Shown here in pieces: positions 18,329 to 28,859 of a stretch of DNA of 64,000 bases (positions are counted from its first letter, which is position 1; each line of letters opens with the position of its first letter). A program made the translations under genes and the position numbers. Below the pieces are notes generated by a model that was given only the letters and a program-made list of their open reading frames with translations, made no database searches and was not told where the DNA came from. The DNA comes from Burkholderia pyrrocinia (GTDB lineage Bacteria; Pseudomonadota; Gammaproteobacteria; Burkholderiales; Burkholderiaceae), in assembly GCF_001028665.1 (NCBI RefSeq), contig NZ_CP011503.1, forward strand, positions 744,001-808,000. Direction: 5' to 3'.

Positions 18329-19093
18329 ATGCGCTTCGTCCGCTCCCTGCTGCTGCTGATCTACTTCATCCTGTACACGGTGCCGTACGCCACCGCGTGC
18401 TTCATCGCCTTCCCGTTCATGCGTCCCGACGCGCGCTACTGGATGGCGGCCGGCTGGTGCAAGTCGACGCTGTGGGTCGTGCGCTGGCTGAACGGCATCC
18501 GCTACCGGATCGAAGGGATGGACAACCTGCCCGACGGTCCGGCCGTGCTGCTGTCGAAGCACCAGTCCGCGTGGGAGACGCTCGCGTTTCCGGCGCTGAT
18601 GCCGAAGCCGCTCTGCTACGTGTTCAAGCGCGAGCTGCTGTACGTGCCATTCTTCGGCTGGGCGCTCGGGCTGCTGCACATGGTCAACATCAACCGCAAG
18701 GAAGGCAAGAACGCGTTCAATTCGGTGATCCGCCAGGGCAAGAAGCGCCTGTCGGAAGGCGCATGGATGATCATGTTCCCCGAGGGCACGCGCACGCCGG
18801 TCGGCAAGCAGGGCAAGTACAAGACGGGCGGCGCGCGCTTCGCGATCGAAACCGGCACGCCCGTCGTGCCGATCGCGCACAATGCAGGGCGGGTGTGGCC
18901 GCGCAACTCGTTCACGAAATTCCCGGGCGTGGTGACGGTGTCGATCGGCAAGCCGATCGATTCGACCGGCCTCACACCCGATGCATTGAACTCGCAGGTC
19001 GAAGCATGGATCGAAGCGGAAATGCGCCGCATCGATCCCGATTCCTATCGCCAGGCGGGCAATGCCGGCACGCGCGATGCCGCGCGCGTCTGA
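18329..19093 (+). CDS. plsC: 1-acyl-sn-glycerol-3-phosphate acyltransferase
   Basis: PlsC acylates lysophosphatidic acid to phosphatidic acid at the inner membrane. The 254-residue protein has an N-terminal hydrophobic anchor (about residues 6-30). The acyltransferase motif I appears as HQSAWE (H78 to E83, glutamate replacing the usual aspartate of HX4D), and motif III is FPEGTRTP (150-157). The ATG at 18329 is preferred to the upstream frame extension. It is 43 nt after gmhB and 46 nt before the metalloprotease gene. Confidence 0.92.
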   Translation: MRFVRSLLLLIYFILYTVPYATACFIAFPFMRPDARYWMAAGWCKSTLWVVRWLNGIRYRIEGMDNLPDGPAVLLSKHQSAWETLAFPALMPKPLCYVFKRELLYVPFFGWALGLLHMVNINRKEGKNAFNSVIRQGKKRLSEGAWMIMFPEGTRTPVGKQGKYKTGGARFAIETGTPVVPIAHNAGRVWPRNSFTKFPGVVTVSIGKPIDSTGLTPDALNSQVEAWIEAEMRRIDPDSYRQAGNAGTRDAARV

Positions 19094-19139
19094 ATCCCCC
19101 GGGTTGCAGCCGTTGCGCACGACAAAAAGAAGCGAACTG

Positions 19140-20027
19140 ATGAAACAGCGTCCGCGGCCACGGCCAGCCGTCGTGGCTCTCGATCATCGCCAGATGGATC
19201 TGCCGCTCTTCGACGGGCCGGCCGCCGCACCGTCGGCGCCCGCCACGCCGCCGGCGCCGCCTGAAGCGGCACCCGCCGCACCGCTCGATCCGGGCCCGGC
19301 GCCCGACCGCTCGCGCGTGCGCACGTTCGCACTCGACAGCCGCGTGCTCGAATATCGCCTGAAGCGTTCGGCGCGTCGCACGATCGGCTTCACGATCGAC
19401 GGCAGCGGGTTGTCGATCACCGCGCCGCGCTGGGTCACGCTCGCCGACATCGAGGCCGCGATCTCCGAGAAACAACGCTGGATCTTCGCGAAGCTCGCGG
19501 AGTGGAAGACGCGCACCGAGCAGCGCGCGCTGCCGCAGATCGACTGGCGCGACGGCGCGCAGCTGCCGTATCTCGGCAAGACGGTGACGATCGCGCTCGG
19601 CGCGGGCGCCGTCGGGTTCGACGCCGATGCGCTGCGGCTCTCGCTGCCGCTGCCCGCGCAGGCCGACATGCAGCAGATCAAGGATCGCGTGCAGGGCTGG
19701 CTGCAGGGCGAGGCGAAGCGGATCTTCGGCGAACGCCTCGCGGTCTACGCGGAAAAGCTCGGCGTCACGTATTCGATGTACGCGCTGTCGTCGGCCGCGA
19801 CGCGCTGGGGCAGTTGCTCGAGCGACGGCAAGATCCGCCTGAACTGGCGGCTGATCCATTTCCCGATGTCGATCGTCGACTACGTCGTCGCGCACGAACT
19901 GTCACACCTGCGCGAGATGAACCACAGCCCGGCCTTCTGGCAGACCGTCGAATCGATCTTCCCCGAGTTCCGCGAGGCGCGGCACACGCTCAAGCATCAC
20001 CCGCCCGAGCTGCTGCCGTCGCTGTAA
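19140..20027 (+). CDS. YgjP-type zinc metalloprotease (DUF45)
   Basis: This 295-residue protein has a proline/alanine-rich N-terminal region (about 20-70) and a C-terminal YgjP/DUF45 domain. The zinc motif is HELSHLREMNH (H252, E253, H256, with H262 as probable third ligand), preceded by the family signature RWGSCSSDGKIRLNWRLIHF (cut here at 20 residues). The family is related to SprT/WSS1 proteases, but its physiological substrates are unknown. It ends the probable glyQ-to-plsC operon. Confidence 0.88.
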   Translation: MKQRPRPRPAVVALDHRQMDLPLFDGPAAAPSAPATPPAPPEAAPAAPLDPGPAPDRSRVRTFALDSRVLEYRLKRSARRTIGFTIDGSGLSITAPRWVTLADIEAAISEKQRWIFAKLAEWKTRTEQRALPQIDWRDGAQLPYLGKTVTIALGAGAVGFDADALRLSLPLPAQADMQQIKDRVQGWLQGEAKRIFGERLAVYAEKLGVTYSMYALSSAATRWGSCSSDGKIRLNWRLIHFPMSIVDYVVAHELSHLREMNHSPAFWQTVESIFPEFREARHTLKHHPPELLPSL

Positions 20028-20050
20028 CGCGCAGCGTTGCCCGTCAACGC

Positions 20051-20084
20051 AAACGGGCGATGCGGGTCACCCCGCACCGCCCGT
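20051..20084. terminator. Bidirectional hairpin between convergent genes
   Basis: AACGGGCG pairs with CGCCCGTT, and TGCGGG with CCCGCA, separated by one mismatch, with a 4-nt loop. It sits between the converging metalloprotease and gloA genes. Short T-runs flank it (GTTCG on plus, CGTTTG on minus). Confidence 0.6.
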
Positions 20085-20133
20085 TCGACCCGCCGCCGCG
20101 CGCATCGCGCGCCGCGGCCCGTTCATCCGGCGC

Positions 20134-20523
20134 TCAGTGCGCCTTCTTCTGGATGAACTCGATCTTGTAGCCGTCCGGATCCTCGACGAACGCGATCACG
20201 GTCGTGCCGTGCTTCATCGGGCCGGCTTCGCGCGTGACCTTGCCGCCTTGCGCCTTGATCTTGTCGCAGGCCGCGTAGGCATCCTCGACTGCCACCGCCA
20301 GATGGCCGAAGCCGTTGCCGAGATCGTAGGACGGCGTATCCCAGTTGTGGGTCAGCTCGATCACGGTGCCCGTGCTTTCGTCTTCGTAGCCGACGAACGC
20401 GAGCGTGAACTTGCCTTCCGGAAATTCGTCGCGACGCAGCAGCTTCATGCCGAGCAATTCGGTGTAGAACTTGATCGAGCGGTCGAGATCGCCGACTCGC
20501 AGCATCGTATGCAGCAAACGCAT
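20134..20523 (-). CDS. gloA: Lactoylglutathione lyase (glyoxalase I)
   Basis: GloA isomerises the methylglyoxal-glutathione hemithioacetal to S-lactoylglutathione. The 129-residue protein has all four metal ligands of the Ni-type enzyme: H5, E56 ([10 protein letters not shown]), H74 ([11 protein letters not shown]) and E122 (YKIEFIQKK). Length and sequence match the bacterial enzyme. AGGAG lies just ahead of the ATG. It appears monocistronic. Confidence 0.97.
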   Translation of the reverse strand: MRLLHTMLRVGDLDRSIKFYTELLGMKLLRRDEFPEGKFTLAFVGYEDESTGTVIELTHNWDTPSYDLGNGFGHLAVAVEDAYAACDKIKAQGGKVTREAGPMKHGTTVIAFVEDPDGYKIEFIQKKAH

Positions 20524-20880
20524 GTCATGTACTCCTGTGGGGACTTTCCAGAACCGGAAACTCTACCAGAGTCGGGTGAAACTCGTTGGGGGCGCCCAGT
20601 CGGGGACGCCCAGTCGTGGTGGCCGATACGGAGCATCGATCCGATACGCGCGAGTGCGGGTACGCCGGCAGAACCGGCCGCACTCGACGCGCCCCCTTCG
20701 GGCCGGCCGATCGGGTAACATCCTTCCACTTCGCACCAAAAGCGGGCATGCGGCCCGCCCCCCGAACGCGACCACCCTCCCAACCAGCCACTCTGCCGTG
20801 CGAAACCGCCGATTCGAGCGCGCCGGACGCGCCACCCGCCTGATCTCGTTGCCACCGTATCGAATCAGCGAGGCCCGCCG
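20524..20880. other. Divergent intergenic region gloA / EamA permease
   Basis: These 357 bp separate gloA and the EamA gene. They contain a short tandem repeat, CGCCCAGTCG at 20593-20602 and again at 20607-20616 (14-bp period). I find no convincing gene. The promoters for both flanking genes must be here, but I cannot place them with confidence. Confidence 0.4.
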
Positions 20881-21816
20881 ATGACCACGCTTGCCGCCAC
20901 GCCGATGCGCCGCGCACTCGACCTGCGCGCCGTCGGCCTGATGCTGCTGCTGTGCGCGATCTGGGGCTTCCAGCAGGTCGCGATCAAGAGCACGAACGCC
21001 GCCATCGCGCCGATGTTCCAGGCCGGGCTGCGCTCGGTGATCGCCGCGATACTGCTGTGGGGCTGGGCCCGCGCGCGCGGCACGCCGCTGTTCCGCGCGG
21101 ACGGCACGTTCGGCGCGGGCCTCGCGGCCGGCGCGCTGTTCGCCGGCGAATTCGTCTGCGTGTTCTTCGGGCTGACGCTGACGAGCGCGTCGCACATGGC
21201 GATCTTCCTGTACACGGCGCCCTGCTTCACCGCGCTCGGCCTGCACCTGTTCGCGCCGGGCGAACGGCTGCAGCGCACGCAGTGGGCCGGCGTCGGCCTC
21301 GCGTTCGCCGGCATCGCGCTCGCGTTCGCGGACGGCTTCCTGAAGCCGCGCGCGCCGGGCGCATCCGTGCTGGCGGGGCTGGCCGGCGACGCGCTCGGCA
21401 TTCTCGGCGGCGCGATGTGGGCCGCGACGACGGTCGTCGTGCGCTCGACGGCGCTCGCGCGCGCCAGTGCGAGCAAGACGCTGTTCTACCAGCTCGCGGT
21501 GTCGGCGGTCGTGCTGGTCGCGCTCGCCGCGCTGTTCGGGCAGGTGTCGTTCGCGCACGTCACGCCGCTCGCGGTGGCGAGCCTCGCGTACCAGTCGGTG
21601 ATCGTCGCGTTCGTCAGCTACCTGTCGTGGTTCTGGCTGCTGACGCGCTACAGCGCGTCGCGGCTGTCCGTATTCACGTTCCTGTCGCCGCTGTTCGGCG
21701 TCGCGTTCGGCGTGCTGCTGCTCGGCGAATCGGTCGGCTGGCGCTTCATGTCCGCGGCCGCGCTCGTGCTGACCGGCATCGCGCTCGTCAACGCGCCGCC
21801 GCGCAGGCGGGTGTGA
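20881..21816 (+). CDS. EamA-family (DMT) permease
   Basis: This 311-residue inner-membrane protein has about 10 hydrophobic helices arranged as two EamA repeats (about residues 15-145 and 160-305). LLLCAIWGFQQVAIK and the second-repeat SYLSWFWLLTRYSASRLSVF are typical of drug/metabolite exporters in the RhaT/YdcZ-like group. The substrate is unknown. GAGG precedes the ATG by 7 nt. It converges on rsmA, with a terminator between them. Confidence 0.87.
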   Translation: MTTLAATPMRRALDLRAVGLMLLLCAIWGFQQVAIKSTNAAIAPMFQAGLRSVIAAILLWGWARARGTPLFRADGTFGAGLAAGALFAGEFVCVFFGLTLTSASHMAIFLYTAPCFTALGLHLFAPGERLQRTQWAGVGLAFAGIALAFADGFLKPRAPGASVLAGLAGDALGILGGAMWAATTVVVRSTALARASASKTLFYQLAVSAVVLVALAALFGQVSFAHVTPLAVASLAYQSVIVAFVSYLSWFWLLTRYSASRLSVFTFLSPLFGVAFGVLLLGESVGWRFMSAAALVLTGIALVNAPPRRRV

Positions 21817-21857
21817 CGGCGGGCGGCAGCCAGACAGGCGCAACATGCCCGCGCAAT

Positions 21858-21881
21858 AAAAAAGCTGCCCCGCGGAGCAGC
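21858..21881 (-). terminator. Intrinsic terminator after rsmA
   Basis: On the minus strand GCTGCTC-CGCG-GGGCAGC (7-bp stem including one T-G pair, 4-nt loop) is followed by TTTTTT. It ends the lptD-surA-pdxA-rsmA transcript. Confidence 0.85.
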
Positions 21882-21918
21882 CTCATCGCGACATCCGGTC
21901 CGGCTCGCGCTACGCGCG

Positions 21919-22746
21919 TTACCCGGCCTTGCGCACCGCCGCGAGCGCCTGCGCGACGCCGACGTATTCGGCCACGCTCACGTCCTCCGCACGGCGTGCG
22001 AGATCGAAGCCGAGCGCATCGAAATCGATCGTCTCGCGATAGTCGCCGAGCGTATTGCGCAGCATCTTGCGGCGCTGCGAGAACGCGGCGGTGACGATTT
22101 CGCCGAGCAGCACCGGATCGACGTCCGGCAGTTCGTGCGGCTCGTACGGAATCATCCGGACGATCGCCGAATCGACCTTCGGCGGCGGCTGGAACGATTC
22201 CGGCGGCACGTCGAGCATCTTTTCCATCACGTAGCGGTACTGCAGCATCACCGACAGCCGCGAAAACGCCTTCGTGCCCGGCTCCGCGACCATCCGCTCG
22301 ACGACTTCGTTCTGCAGCATGAAATGCTGATCGATGACCACGTCGGCGAACGTCATCAGGTGAAACAGCAGCGGGCTGGAAATGTTGTACGGCAGGTTGC
22401 CGACGATCCGCAGCGACGGCTTGTCGCCGGGCGCCGCGAGCGAGCCGAAGTCGAACGCGAGCGCGTCGCCCGCGTGCAGTTCGAGCAGCGCGCCGAAGCG
22501 CTGCTGCAGGCGCCCGATCAGGTCGCGGTCGAGCTCGACCGCATGCAGCGGCGACTCGGGCGTCGACAGACGCTCGATCAGCGGCCCGGTCAGCGCGCCG
22601 AGCCCGGGGCCGATCTCGACCATGCGCTGGCCGCGCGCGGGACCGATCGTCGACACGATCGAATCGATCACGCCGTGATCGACGAGGAAGTTCTGCCCGA
22701 AGCGCTTGCGCGCGAAGTGGCCTTGGTGCTGTCTGCTGTTCGACAT
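21919..22746 (-). CDS. rsmA: 16S rRNA dimethyladenosine transferase
   Basis: RsmA (KsgA) dimethylates A1518 and A1519 of 16S rRNA late in 30S assembly. The 275-residue protein has the SAM-binding motif VEIGPGLG (43-50) and the catalytic NLPY tetrapeptide (117-120). [12 protein letters not shown] is the family N-terminal signature. The ATG at 22746 is chosen; the frame extends to 22848 without a family match. It is 49 nt downstream of pdxA, in the conserved lptD-surA-pdxA-rsmA order. Confidence 0.96.
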   Translation of the reverse strand: MSNSRQHQGHFARKRFGQNFLVDHGVIDSIVSTIGPARGQRMVEIGPGLGALTGPLIERLSTPESPLHAVELDRDLIGRLQQRFGALLELHAGDALAFDFGSLAAPGDKPSLRIVGNLPYNISSPLLFHLMTFADVVIDQHFMLQNEVVERMVAEPGTKAFSRLSVMLQYRYVMEKMLDVPPESFQPPPKVDSAIVRMIPYEPHELPDVDPVLLGEIVTAAFSQRRKMLRNTLGDYRETIDFDALGFDLARRAEDVSVAEYVGVAQALAAVRKAG

Positions 22747-22795
22747 CGACTGAGTAAAACGAAAAATACGACGAATGGGGTGAGGTCGGGCCGCG

Positions 22796-23782
22796 TCAGG
22801 CCGCGCGGCGATGGCGCGCCATCGTGACGGCCGTATCGAGCGCGGCAACCATGCTGCCCGGATCGGCGCGGCCCGTGCCGGCCAGATCGAGCGCGGTGCC
22901 GTGATCGACCGACGTGCGGATGATCGGCAGCCCGAGCGTCACGTTGATGCCCTCGCCGAACGTCGCATACTTCAGCACGGGCAACCCCTGGTCATGGAAC
23001 ATCGCGAGCACGCAATCGGCATCGGCCAGATGGCGCGGCTGGAACAGCGTGTCGGCGGGATACGGGCCGCGCGCATCGATGCCCTGCGCGTTCGCGCGGG
23101 CCAGCGCCGGCGAGATCACGTCGATCTCTTCGCGGCCGAGATAACCGTTCTCGCCCGCGTGCGGGTTCAGGCCCGTCACGAGGATGCGCGGTGCGGCGAG
23201 ACCGAAGTCGCGCCGCAGGTCGCGATCGATGATCGCGAGCGTCTCGACGAGCCCGTCGATCGTCAGCGCGGCCGACACGTCCTTCAGCGGCAGGTGCGTG
23301 GTCGCGAGTGCGACGCGCAACGGCTTGTCGCCGGTGCCCGCCAGCATCATCACGACACGCGGCGTATGCGTGCGCTCGGCAAGGTATTCGGTATGGCCGG
23401 TGAACGGCACGCCCGCATCGTTGATCGTGCTCTTCTGCAGCGGCGCGGTAACGATCGCGTCGTACCGGCCCGCCAGCGCGCCGTCGATCGCCGCGTCGAG
23501 CAAGTCGAGCACGTACCGGCCGTTCGCCGCATCCAGCTTGCCTGCCTGTGCGGGAACGGCGAGCGCGCGATGCGCGACCGACACCTGCCCGCCGGCGAGC
23601 GTTGCCGGGTCGGCGCCGACCGCCGCCGCGCGCGCGTCGAGCAGCGCCGCATCGCCGAGCACGGTGAAATGCGCGTCGGGCCAGCGCTGCGCGGCATCAC
23701 GCAGCGCCTGCACGGTCAGCTCCGGGCCGACGCCCGCGGGTTCGCCGGTCGTGATCGCGATCTGCAGCGCGGGCGTGGTCAT
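22796..23782 (-). CDS. pdxA: 4-hydroxythreonine-4-phosphate dehydrogenase
   Basis: PdxA oxidises 4-phosphohydroxy-L-threonine in the DXP-dependent pyridoxal phosphate pathway. The 328-residue protein has the N-terminal [11 protein letters not shown] and the metal-binding GHTEYLAE and FHDQGL segments of the family. The ATG at 23782 lies 11 nt after the surA stop codon. The reading frame continues open far upstream, antisense-free but non-coding, so no fusion with surA is implied. Confidence 0.95.
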   Translation of the reverse strand: MTTPALQIAITTGEPAGVGPELTVQALRDAAQRWPDAHFTVLGDAALLDARAAAVGADPATLAGGQVSVAHRALAVPAQAGKLDAANGRYVLDLLDAAIDGALAGRYDAIVTAPLQKSTINDAGVPFTGHTEYLAERTHTPRVVMMLAGTGDKPLRVALATTHLPLKDVSAALTIDGLVETLAIIDRDLRRDFGLAAPRILVTGLNPHAGENGYLGREEIDVISPALARANAQGIDARGPYPADTLFQPRHLADADCVLAMFHDQGLPVLKYATFGEGINVTLGLPIIRTSVDHGTALDLAGTGRADPGSMVAALDTAVTMARHRRAA

Positions 23783-23793
23783 CAGAAGCTCGT

Positions 23794-25158
23794 TCAGTTC
23801 GCCGGGCCGGCGCCGCCGATCTTGTACTGCACGTACGACGAGTCGCGCAACTCGCGCAGCCAGTCGGCATACGCCTGCTCGGCCTTGCGCTGGCCGATCG
23901 CCTGACGCGCGATGTCCATCTGCTGCTGCACCGAGCCTTCCGCCTCGCGGCGGGTCAGCACCTGGATCAGGTGGTAGCCGTACTCGGTACGAATCGGCTG
24001 GCTGATCTGGCCGTCCTGCAGGTTGTTCATCGCACGCTCGAATTCCGGCACGGTTTCGCCCGGGCTGATCCAGCCGAGATCGCCGCCCTGCGACGCCGAA
24101 CCGTCCTGCGAGTAGGTGCGCGCGAACTTCGCGAAATCGCCGCCGGCCTCGACCTGGTTGCGGATGTCGGCCAGTTGCTGGCGCGCCTGGCCTTCCGACT
24201 TGCCTTCGCCCACGCGCAGCAGGATGTGGCGCACGTGCGTCTGGACGATCTTCGGTGCCGCGGCGGTTGCGCCCTGGCTCTGGCGGCGGTCGACGAGACG
24301 CACGATCTCGAAGCCGTCCGGCACGCGGATCAGCGTCGGGTTGACCTGGCCCGGGCGCAGCTTCGACGCGGCATCGACGACTTCGGCCGGCAGCGCGCTC
24401 GGCGCCTTGAAGCCGAGATCGCCGCCCTTCTTCGCGTCGTTCGCTTCGGAGTTGTTCTTCGCGAGCCGCTCGAAATCGGCACCCGACTTCGCTTCCTGCA
24501 GCAGCGCGTCGGCCTTCTTCTGCGCGACTTCGATGTCCGCCTGCGGCGCGTTGGTCGGCGCCTTGATGAAGATGTGCTGGAAGCGCAGGTCCTGCTGCTG
24601 CGCCGCGTTCGGCCCGCGCTGGCTCGCGATGTAGTTCGCGACTTCGGCGTCCGACACGGTGATCTTGCCGTCGACCTCGCGCTCGCGCAGCTTCGACAGC
24701 ATCAGCTCGGTACGCGCATCGCTCGTGAAGATGCTCCAGGGCACGCCTTGCGACTCCAGACGCGCGCGGTACTGTTCGAGCGTCATCCCGTTCGCTTGCG
24801 CGAGACGCTGCAGCGTCGACTGCACGGTCGCGTCGTCGATGCGGATCCCGTCGTCCTTGGCCTTCTGCACCTGGATCCGCTCGAGCACCATCTGGTTCAG
24901 CACCTGCGCGCGCAACTGGTCGGCCGGCGGCACCGGCGCGTTCTGCTGCTGCAGCCGGCGCGCGATCAGGCCGACGCGCTGGTCGAGTTCGCGGCCCGTG
25001 ATCACGTCGTTGTTGACGACCGCGACGACTTCGTCGGCAAGTTGCGCACCGTGCGAACCGAGCGCCTGCGCCGCGGCCGGCGCGGCGGCGAGCAGCGCGG
25101 CGGACGCGGCGAGGCTGGACACGACTGCCGCGAAACGAAGGGTTTTCTTCATTGCCAC
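23794..25158 (-). CDS. surA: Periplasmic chaperone and peptidyl-prolyl isomerase SurA
   Basis: SurA escorts outer-membrane proteins, including LptD, across the periplasm. The 454-residue precursor has a signal peptide (about residues 1-32, ending in [11 protein letters not shown]), an N-terminal SurA chaperone domain (about 40-180) and two parvulin-type PPIC domains (about 190-295 and 305-410). It is somewhat longer than E. coli SurA (428 aa). The start is GTG at 25158 with GGAG 5 nt upstream; an ATG two codons later is an alternative. It is directly downstream of its client gene lptD. Confidence 0.95.
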   Translation of the reverse strand: MAMKKTLRFAAVVSSLAASAALLAAAPAAAQALGSHGAQLADEVVAVVNNDVITGRELDQRVGLIARRLQQQNAPVPPADQLRAQVLNQMVLERIQVQKAKDDGIRIDDATVQSTLQRLAQANGMTLEQYRARLESQGVPWSIFTSDARTELMLSKLREREVDGKITVSDAEVANYIASQRGPNAAQQQDLRFQHIFIKAPTNAPQADIEVAQKKADALLQEAKSGADFERLAKNNSEANDAKKGGDLGFKAPSALPAEVVDAASKLRPGQVNPTLIRVPDGFEIVRLVDRRQSQGATAAAPKIVQTHVRHILLRVGEGKSEGQARQQLADIRNQVEAGGDFAKFARTYSQDGSASQGGDLGWISPGETVPEFERAMNNLQDGQISQPIRTEYGYHLIQVLTRREAEGSVQQQMDIARQAIGQRKAEQAYADWLRELRDSSYVQYKIGGAGPAN

Positions 25159-25203
25159 TGATACTCCATTGAAATCGTGCTGACCGGTGCAGACAAGCCG
25201 GCG

Positions 25204-27564
25204 TTACTCGTAGTTGCTGAAGCGGGACATCGGCGGCGGCGGCGGCGGCAGCGGCGTGTAGCCCGGCACCCCGGCGCGGAATGCGGACACGAGGCCGTTG
25301 TCGACGGTCGACAAGCCCTTGAGCGTGAGCTGCATCATGAAGCGCGTCGACGAGTTCTGCTGTCCCGACGAATTGATGCCGTTTGCAGCCCGCTGCACAC
25401 CGACCCCGAGCGCCCAGCAATCCGCGTCGTATTGTAAGCCGAGCAGACCGTCGACCACGCGATCGCCGGCCAGATCGTAGTTGAAGCGGCCGATCGCATA
25501 CAGGCGGCGCGTGAGCGGCCATTGCGCGGACACCAGGAACTGGTTGATCGGCTGGCCGTCGAGCGTGGTGTTCGCGCGCGTATAGCGGTAGCCGACGTTG
25601 ATCACGCGGCGCTCGCCCGGGCTGTAGCCGAAACCGACGCTCGACTTCACGAGCTGGTTGTTGTTCTGGTTGTACTGGAACGCCGTCTCCGACATGAAGC
25701 CCGAGCCAAGCTTCAGCGCGGCGCCGACGATCAGGTCCGAGTGGCGCGCCTGCGCCGCGGCCTGCGCGGAATTCAGCGTGACGCGCTGATCGGCGAAGTA
25801 GTACTGCTGCGCGATCACGAAGCGCGCACGCTCGTCGCCGGTGCGCGGATCGATGAAACGCGACGTGAGGCCGGCCGTGATCCGGTTCGCATCGGCGATC
25901 CGGTCGTTGCCGACGAACGTGTTCGGCTGGTAGATCTCCGCGAGGCCGAAGTCCGATTCCGCGGTGTCGAACAGCGGCGCGTTCGACTGGTCGCGATACG
26001 GCGTGTACACGTAGTACAGGCGCGGCTCGAGGGTCTGGATGAAGTCCTGCCCGAACAGGCGCACCGAGCGGTCGAAGATCAGGCCCGAGTCGAAGGTCAC
26101 GGTCGGGATCGACTCGGTGAAGCGCTTCGGATTGTTCGGGGTGCCGGACGACAGGTGGCTCAGGTCGTACGACGCGAAGTGGTACTGGACCTTCGGCACG
26201 ACGAAGTAGCCGGGGCCGTATACGCCGTACGCGATGTACGGGTTGAAGACGATCCGGTCGCCTTCGGTCGCATCGGCCGTCGTGATGCGGAACCGCGAAT
26301 AGTCGGCTTCCGCGCCGAAGTCGAAGCCGCCGACGTTGTACTTCGTGTACTTCACGTTCAACTGCGGCTCGCGGCTGTACGGCGCGATCGACGGCGGCAG
26401 CGTCTGCCAGTGCTGGTAACGCGCAAGCACCGACCACGGGCCGTTGTTGTACGTGAGACCGGCTTCCTGCTGGTACAGCGTCTGCGTCCCGTTGACGAAC
26501 TGGTTCGACGAACCGAGATCTTCGGGATACGTGTTGTCCGAGACCTTGTTGTAGTAGACGTAGCCGCCGAAGCCGCCGCCGAAGTTCTGCTGGTGCTGCC
26601 AGTAGATCGCGTAGCGGTTGCGATGCGCGAGCCGGTCATCCGGCAGGTAATTGGCCGTAAACGTGCCCGAGTACGACGGCGACAGGTAGCGGAACGTCGC
26701 TTCGGCCATCACGCCGCGCCGCGAGATGATGCGCGGCGTGAGCGTCAGGTCGCGGTTCGGCGCGATGTTGAAGTAGTACGGCAGCGTCAGCTCGAAGCCG
26801 TTGCTCGAGTTCACCGAGAACGTCGGCGGCAGCAGGCCGCTGCGCCGCTCGCCCGACAGCGGGAACGTCATCCACGGGCTCGCGAAGATCGGCACGCCCT
26901 GGAAGAACAGCACGCCGTTGCGCGCCGTGCCTTCGTCGGCGCCCGTATCGAAATCGAAGCGGCTGCCCTTGATGTACCACGCGGGGTTCGTCGAGCACTG
27001 GCACGCCGTGTACGTGCCGTTGACGAACACCGAGCGCTCGTTGTCGACCATGTCGACGCGCTCCGCGCTGCCCGACCCGCCCGTCACGTTGAAGTGGTAC
27101 TTCGGCGCCGTCATGAAGCCCTGGTTCGCCTCGATCTTCAGATGCGCCTCGGGGCCCGCGAACGACGTGCCGCCATTGACCACCCTGACCTGGCCGTACG
27201 CATCGGCCATGTCGGTATCCTGATCGTAGTGGATCGCGTCGGCCTTCACGACGGCGTCGCCGCGCCGCAGTTCGGCCGAACCCTTCGCGGCCAGGTCCTG
27301 CTCGGCCGTGCCGCTCGTGTGGTCGGCGATCACGAAGGCAGCGGGCTTCGCGCCGTCCTTCAGCGGATGATCCTCGAGCTGGGGCGCGAGACGCAGATCC
27401 CACGGCGAGTCGAGCGGCTGCGGCTGCGCAGCCGCGCCCGACAGCTGCGCGTACGACACGGCCGGCACGAGGCCGGGCACGGCCAGGAGCGCGAGCGCGA
27501 GCCGCCGTTTGCGCGGCGCCCCGTCACCGGGGAAAACATTCGGGAATAGCGGTTTGGGCGGCAT
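25204..27564 (-). CDS. lptD: LPS-assembly outer-membrane protein LptD
   Basis: LptD inserts LPS into the outer leaflet together with LptE. The 786-residue precursor has a signal peptide ([20 protein letters not shown], cleavage near residue 39). A periplasmic OstA/LptA-like jellyroll (about 80-230) is followed by a 26-strand-type C-terminal barrel (about 230-760). Only three cysteines are present (C188, C190, C716); E. coli uses four for its two disulfides. The C-terminus has a proline run and ends SRFSNYE rather than in a typical aromatic residue. No Shine-Dalgarno sequence is visible before the ATG at 27564. Confidence 0.95.
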   Translation of the reverse strand: MPPKPLFPNVFPGDGAPRKRRLALALLAVPGLVPAVSYAQLSGAAAQPQPLDSPWDLRLAPQLEDHPLKDGAKPAAFVIADHTSGTAEQDLAAKGSAELRRGDAVVKADAIHYDQDTDMADAYGQVRVVNGGTSFAGPEAHLKIEANQGFMTAPKYHFNVTGGSGSAERVDMVDNERSVFVNGTYTACQCSTNPAWYIKGSRFDFDTGADEGTARNGVLFFQGVPIFASPWMTFPLSGERRSGLLPPTFSVNSSNGFELTLPYYFNIAPNRDLTLTPRIISRRGVMAEATFRYLSPSYSGTFTANYLPDDRLAHRNRYAIYWQHQQNFGGGFGGYVYYNKVSDNTYPEDLGSSNQFVNGTQTLYQQEAGLTYNNGPWSVLARYQHWQTLPPSIAPYSREPQLNVKYTKYNVGGFDFGAEADYSRFRITTADATEGDRIVFNPYIAYGVYGPGYFVVPKVQYHFASYDLSHLSSGTPNNPKRFTESIPTVTFDSGLIFDRSVRLFGQDFIQTLEPRLYYVYTPYRDQSNAPLFDTAESDFGLAEIYQPNTFVGNDRIADANRITAGLTSRFIDPRTGDERARFVIAQQYYFADQRVTLNSAQAAAQARHSDLIVGAALKLGSGFMSETAFQYNQNNNQLVKSSVGFGYSPGERRVINVGYRYTRANTTLDGQPINQFLVSAQWPLTRRLYAIGRFNYDLAGDRVVDGLLGLQYDADCWALGVGVQRAANGINSSGQQNSSTRFMMQLTLKGLSTVDNGLVSAFRAGVPGYTPLPPPPPPMSRFSNYE

Positions 27565-27787
27565 CTATCGTTTGGCGAATCGCCCCTTGTCAACCGCGCC
27601 TTCACGGCACACTCGCGCACGGCGGGCCGCGCCGTCGAACCGCGACTGCGGCTGAGCGCAAACCGGGGAGGCGATCGGGCGGACGGCGCGACAGGCAGCG
27701 GGCCTGCACGGCGGAAGCTGACGCGGGGCGCGTCAAAAAAGTCGTGGGGTATTATATGGCAAGACGTTCCCCCCTCCCCCGAGTTTC

Positions 27788-28837
27788 ATGACGCCCCCAT
27801 CCGCCGCATCCCAGCCCGACGCCCGCCTCGAAGCACTCGCCGCGTGGCTGCGCCCGCTCGCCGGGCGCTACGCGCTCGACCTGTCGACCCTCGCGCCTGC
27901 ATCGTCGGACGCCAGTTTCCGCCGTTATTTCCGTGTCGCGTCGGCCACGAGCGCCGGCGGCGCGCTGATCGCCGTCGACGCGCCGCCGCCCGAGAAGTGC
28001 CGCGAGTTCGTCCAGGTCGCGCAGTTGCTCGCCGCGGCCGGCGACCACGTGCCGGACGTGCTGGCCCACGATTTCGACGCGGGCTTCATGCTCGTGACGG
28101 ACCTCGGGCGCACGCCGTACATCTCGGTGCTCGATCCGGTCGACCCGGCCGCCGCGCGGCCGCTGATGCGCGACGCGCTCGACGCGCTGATCCGCTTCCA
28201 GCTCACGTCGAAGCCCGACGTGCTGCCGCCGTTCGACGAAGCGTTCCTGCGCCGCGAAATGGAGCTGCTGCCCGAATGGTTCGTCGGCCGCCACCTCGGC
28301 AAGCCGGTCACCGACGCGATGCGCGGCACGCTCGACCGTACCTTCGCGCTGCTGGTCGCCAGCGCGCACGCGCAGCCGCAGGGTTTCATGCTGCGCGACT
28401 TCATGCCGCGCAACCTGATGGTCTGCGAGCCGAATCCGGGCGTGCTCGACTTCCAGGACGCCGTCTACGGGCCGCTGACGTACGACGTCGTGTCGCTGCT
28501 GCGCGACGCATTCATCAATTGGGACGAGGAGTTCGAGCTCGACTGCTTCGCGTACTACTGGGAGAAGGCGAAAAAGGCCGGCCTGCCGGTCGACCCGGAT
28601 TTCGGCGAGTTCTACCGCCAGCTCGAATGGATGGGGCTGCAGCGCCACATCAAGATCCTCGGCCTGTTCGCGCGCATCAATTACCGCGACGGCAAGCCGC
28701 ACTACCTGAACGACCTGCCGCGCTTCCTCGCGTATGCGCGCAAGGTCGCGCTGCGCTACCGCCCGCTCGTGCCGTTCGCGAAGCTGCTCGACGAACTCGA
28801 GGGCAACGCGCCGGCCGACGTGGGCTATACGTTCTGA
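27788..28837 (+). CDS. amgK: N-acetylmuramate/N-acetylglucosamine kinase AmgK
   Basis: AmgK phosphorylates MurNAc (and GlcNAc) at the anomeric position in the peptidoglycan recycling route that bypasses de novo UDP-MurNAc synthesis. The 349-residue aminoglycoside-phosphotransferase-fold protein has the catalytic segment RDFMPRNLM (D204, N209) and the metal-binding DFQDA (D221). Assignment rests on the immediate partner murU, 22 nt downstream, which is diagnostic. The start codon follows a -10-like TATTAT at 27750. It is divergent from lptD. Confidence 0.9.
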   Translation: MTPPSAASQPDARLEALAAWLRPLAGRYALDLSTLAPASSDASFRRYFRVASATSAGGALIAVDAPPPEKCREFVQVAQLLAAAGDHVPDVLAHDFDAGFMLVTDLGRTPYISVLDPVDPAAARPLMRDALDALIRFQLTSKPDVLPPFDEAFLRREMELLPEWFVGRHLGKPVTDAMRGTLDRTFALLVASAHAQPQGFMLRDFMPRNLMVCEPNPGVLDFQDAVYGPLTYDVVSLLRDAFINWDEEFELDCFAYYWEKAKKAGLPVDPDFGEFYRQLEWMGLQRHIKILGLFARINYRDGKPHYLNDLPRFLAYARKVALRYRPLVPFAKLLDELEGNAPADVGYTF

Positions 28838-28859
28838 CTGTCCTGAAACCCGGCCGAAC

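Noticed and set aside
22796..26437. A 1213-codon frame that contains PdxA at its C-terminus and could look like a fusion protein
   Set aside because: Only the last 328 residues are PdxA. The rest is an out-of-frame reading of surA and lptD, and pdxA has its own ATG at 23782.
27588..27593. TTGACA on the minus strand ahead of lptD, a perfect -35 hexamer
   Set aside because: The matching -10 (CGATAG) would abut the ATG at 27564 and place the transcription start inside the gene. It is probably coincidental unless lptD starts further in.
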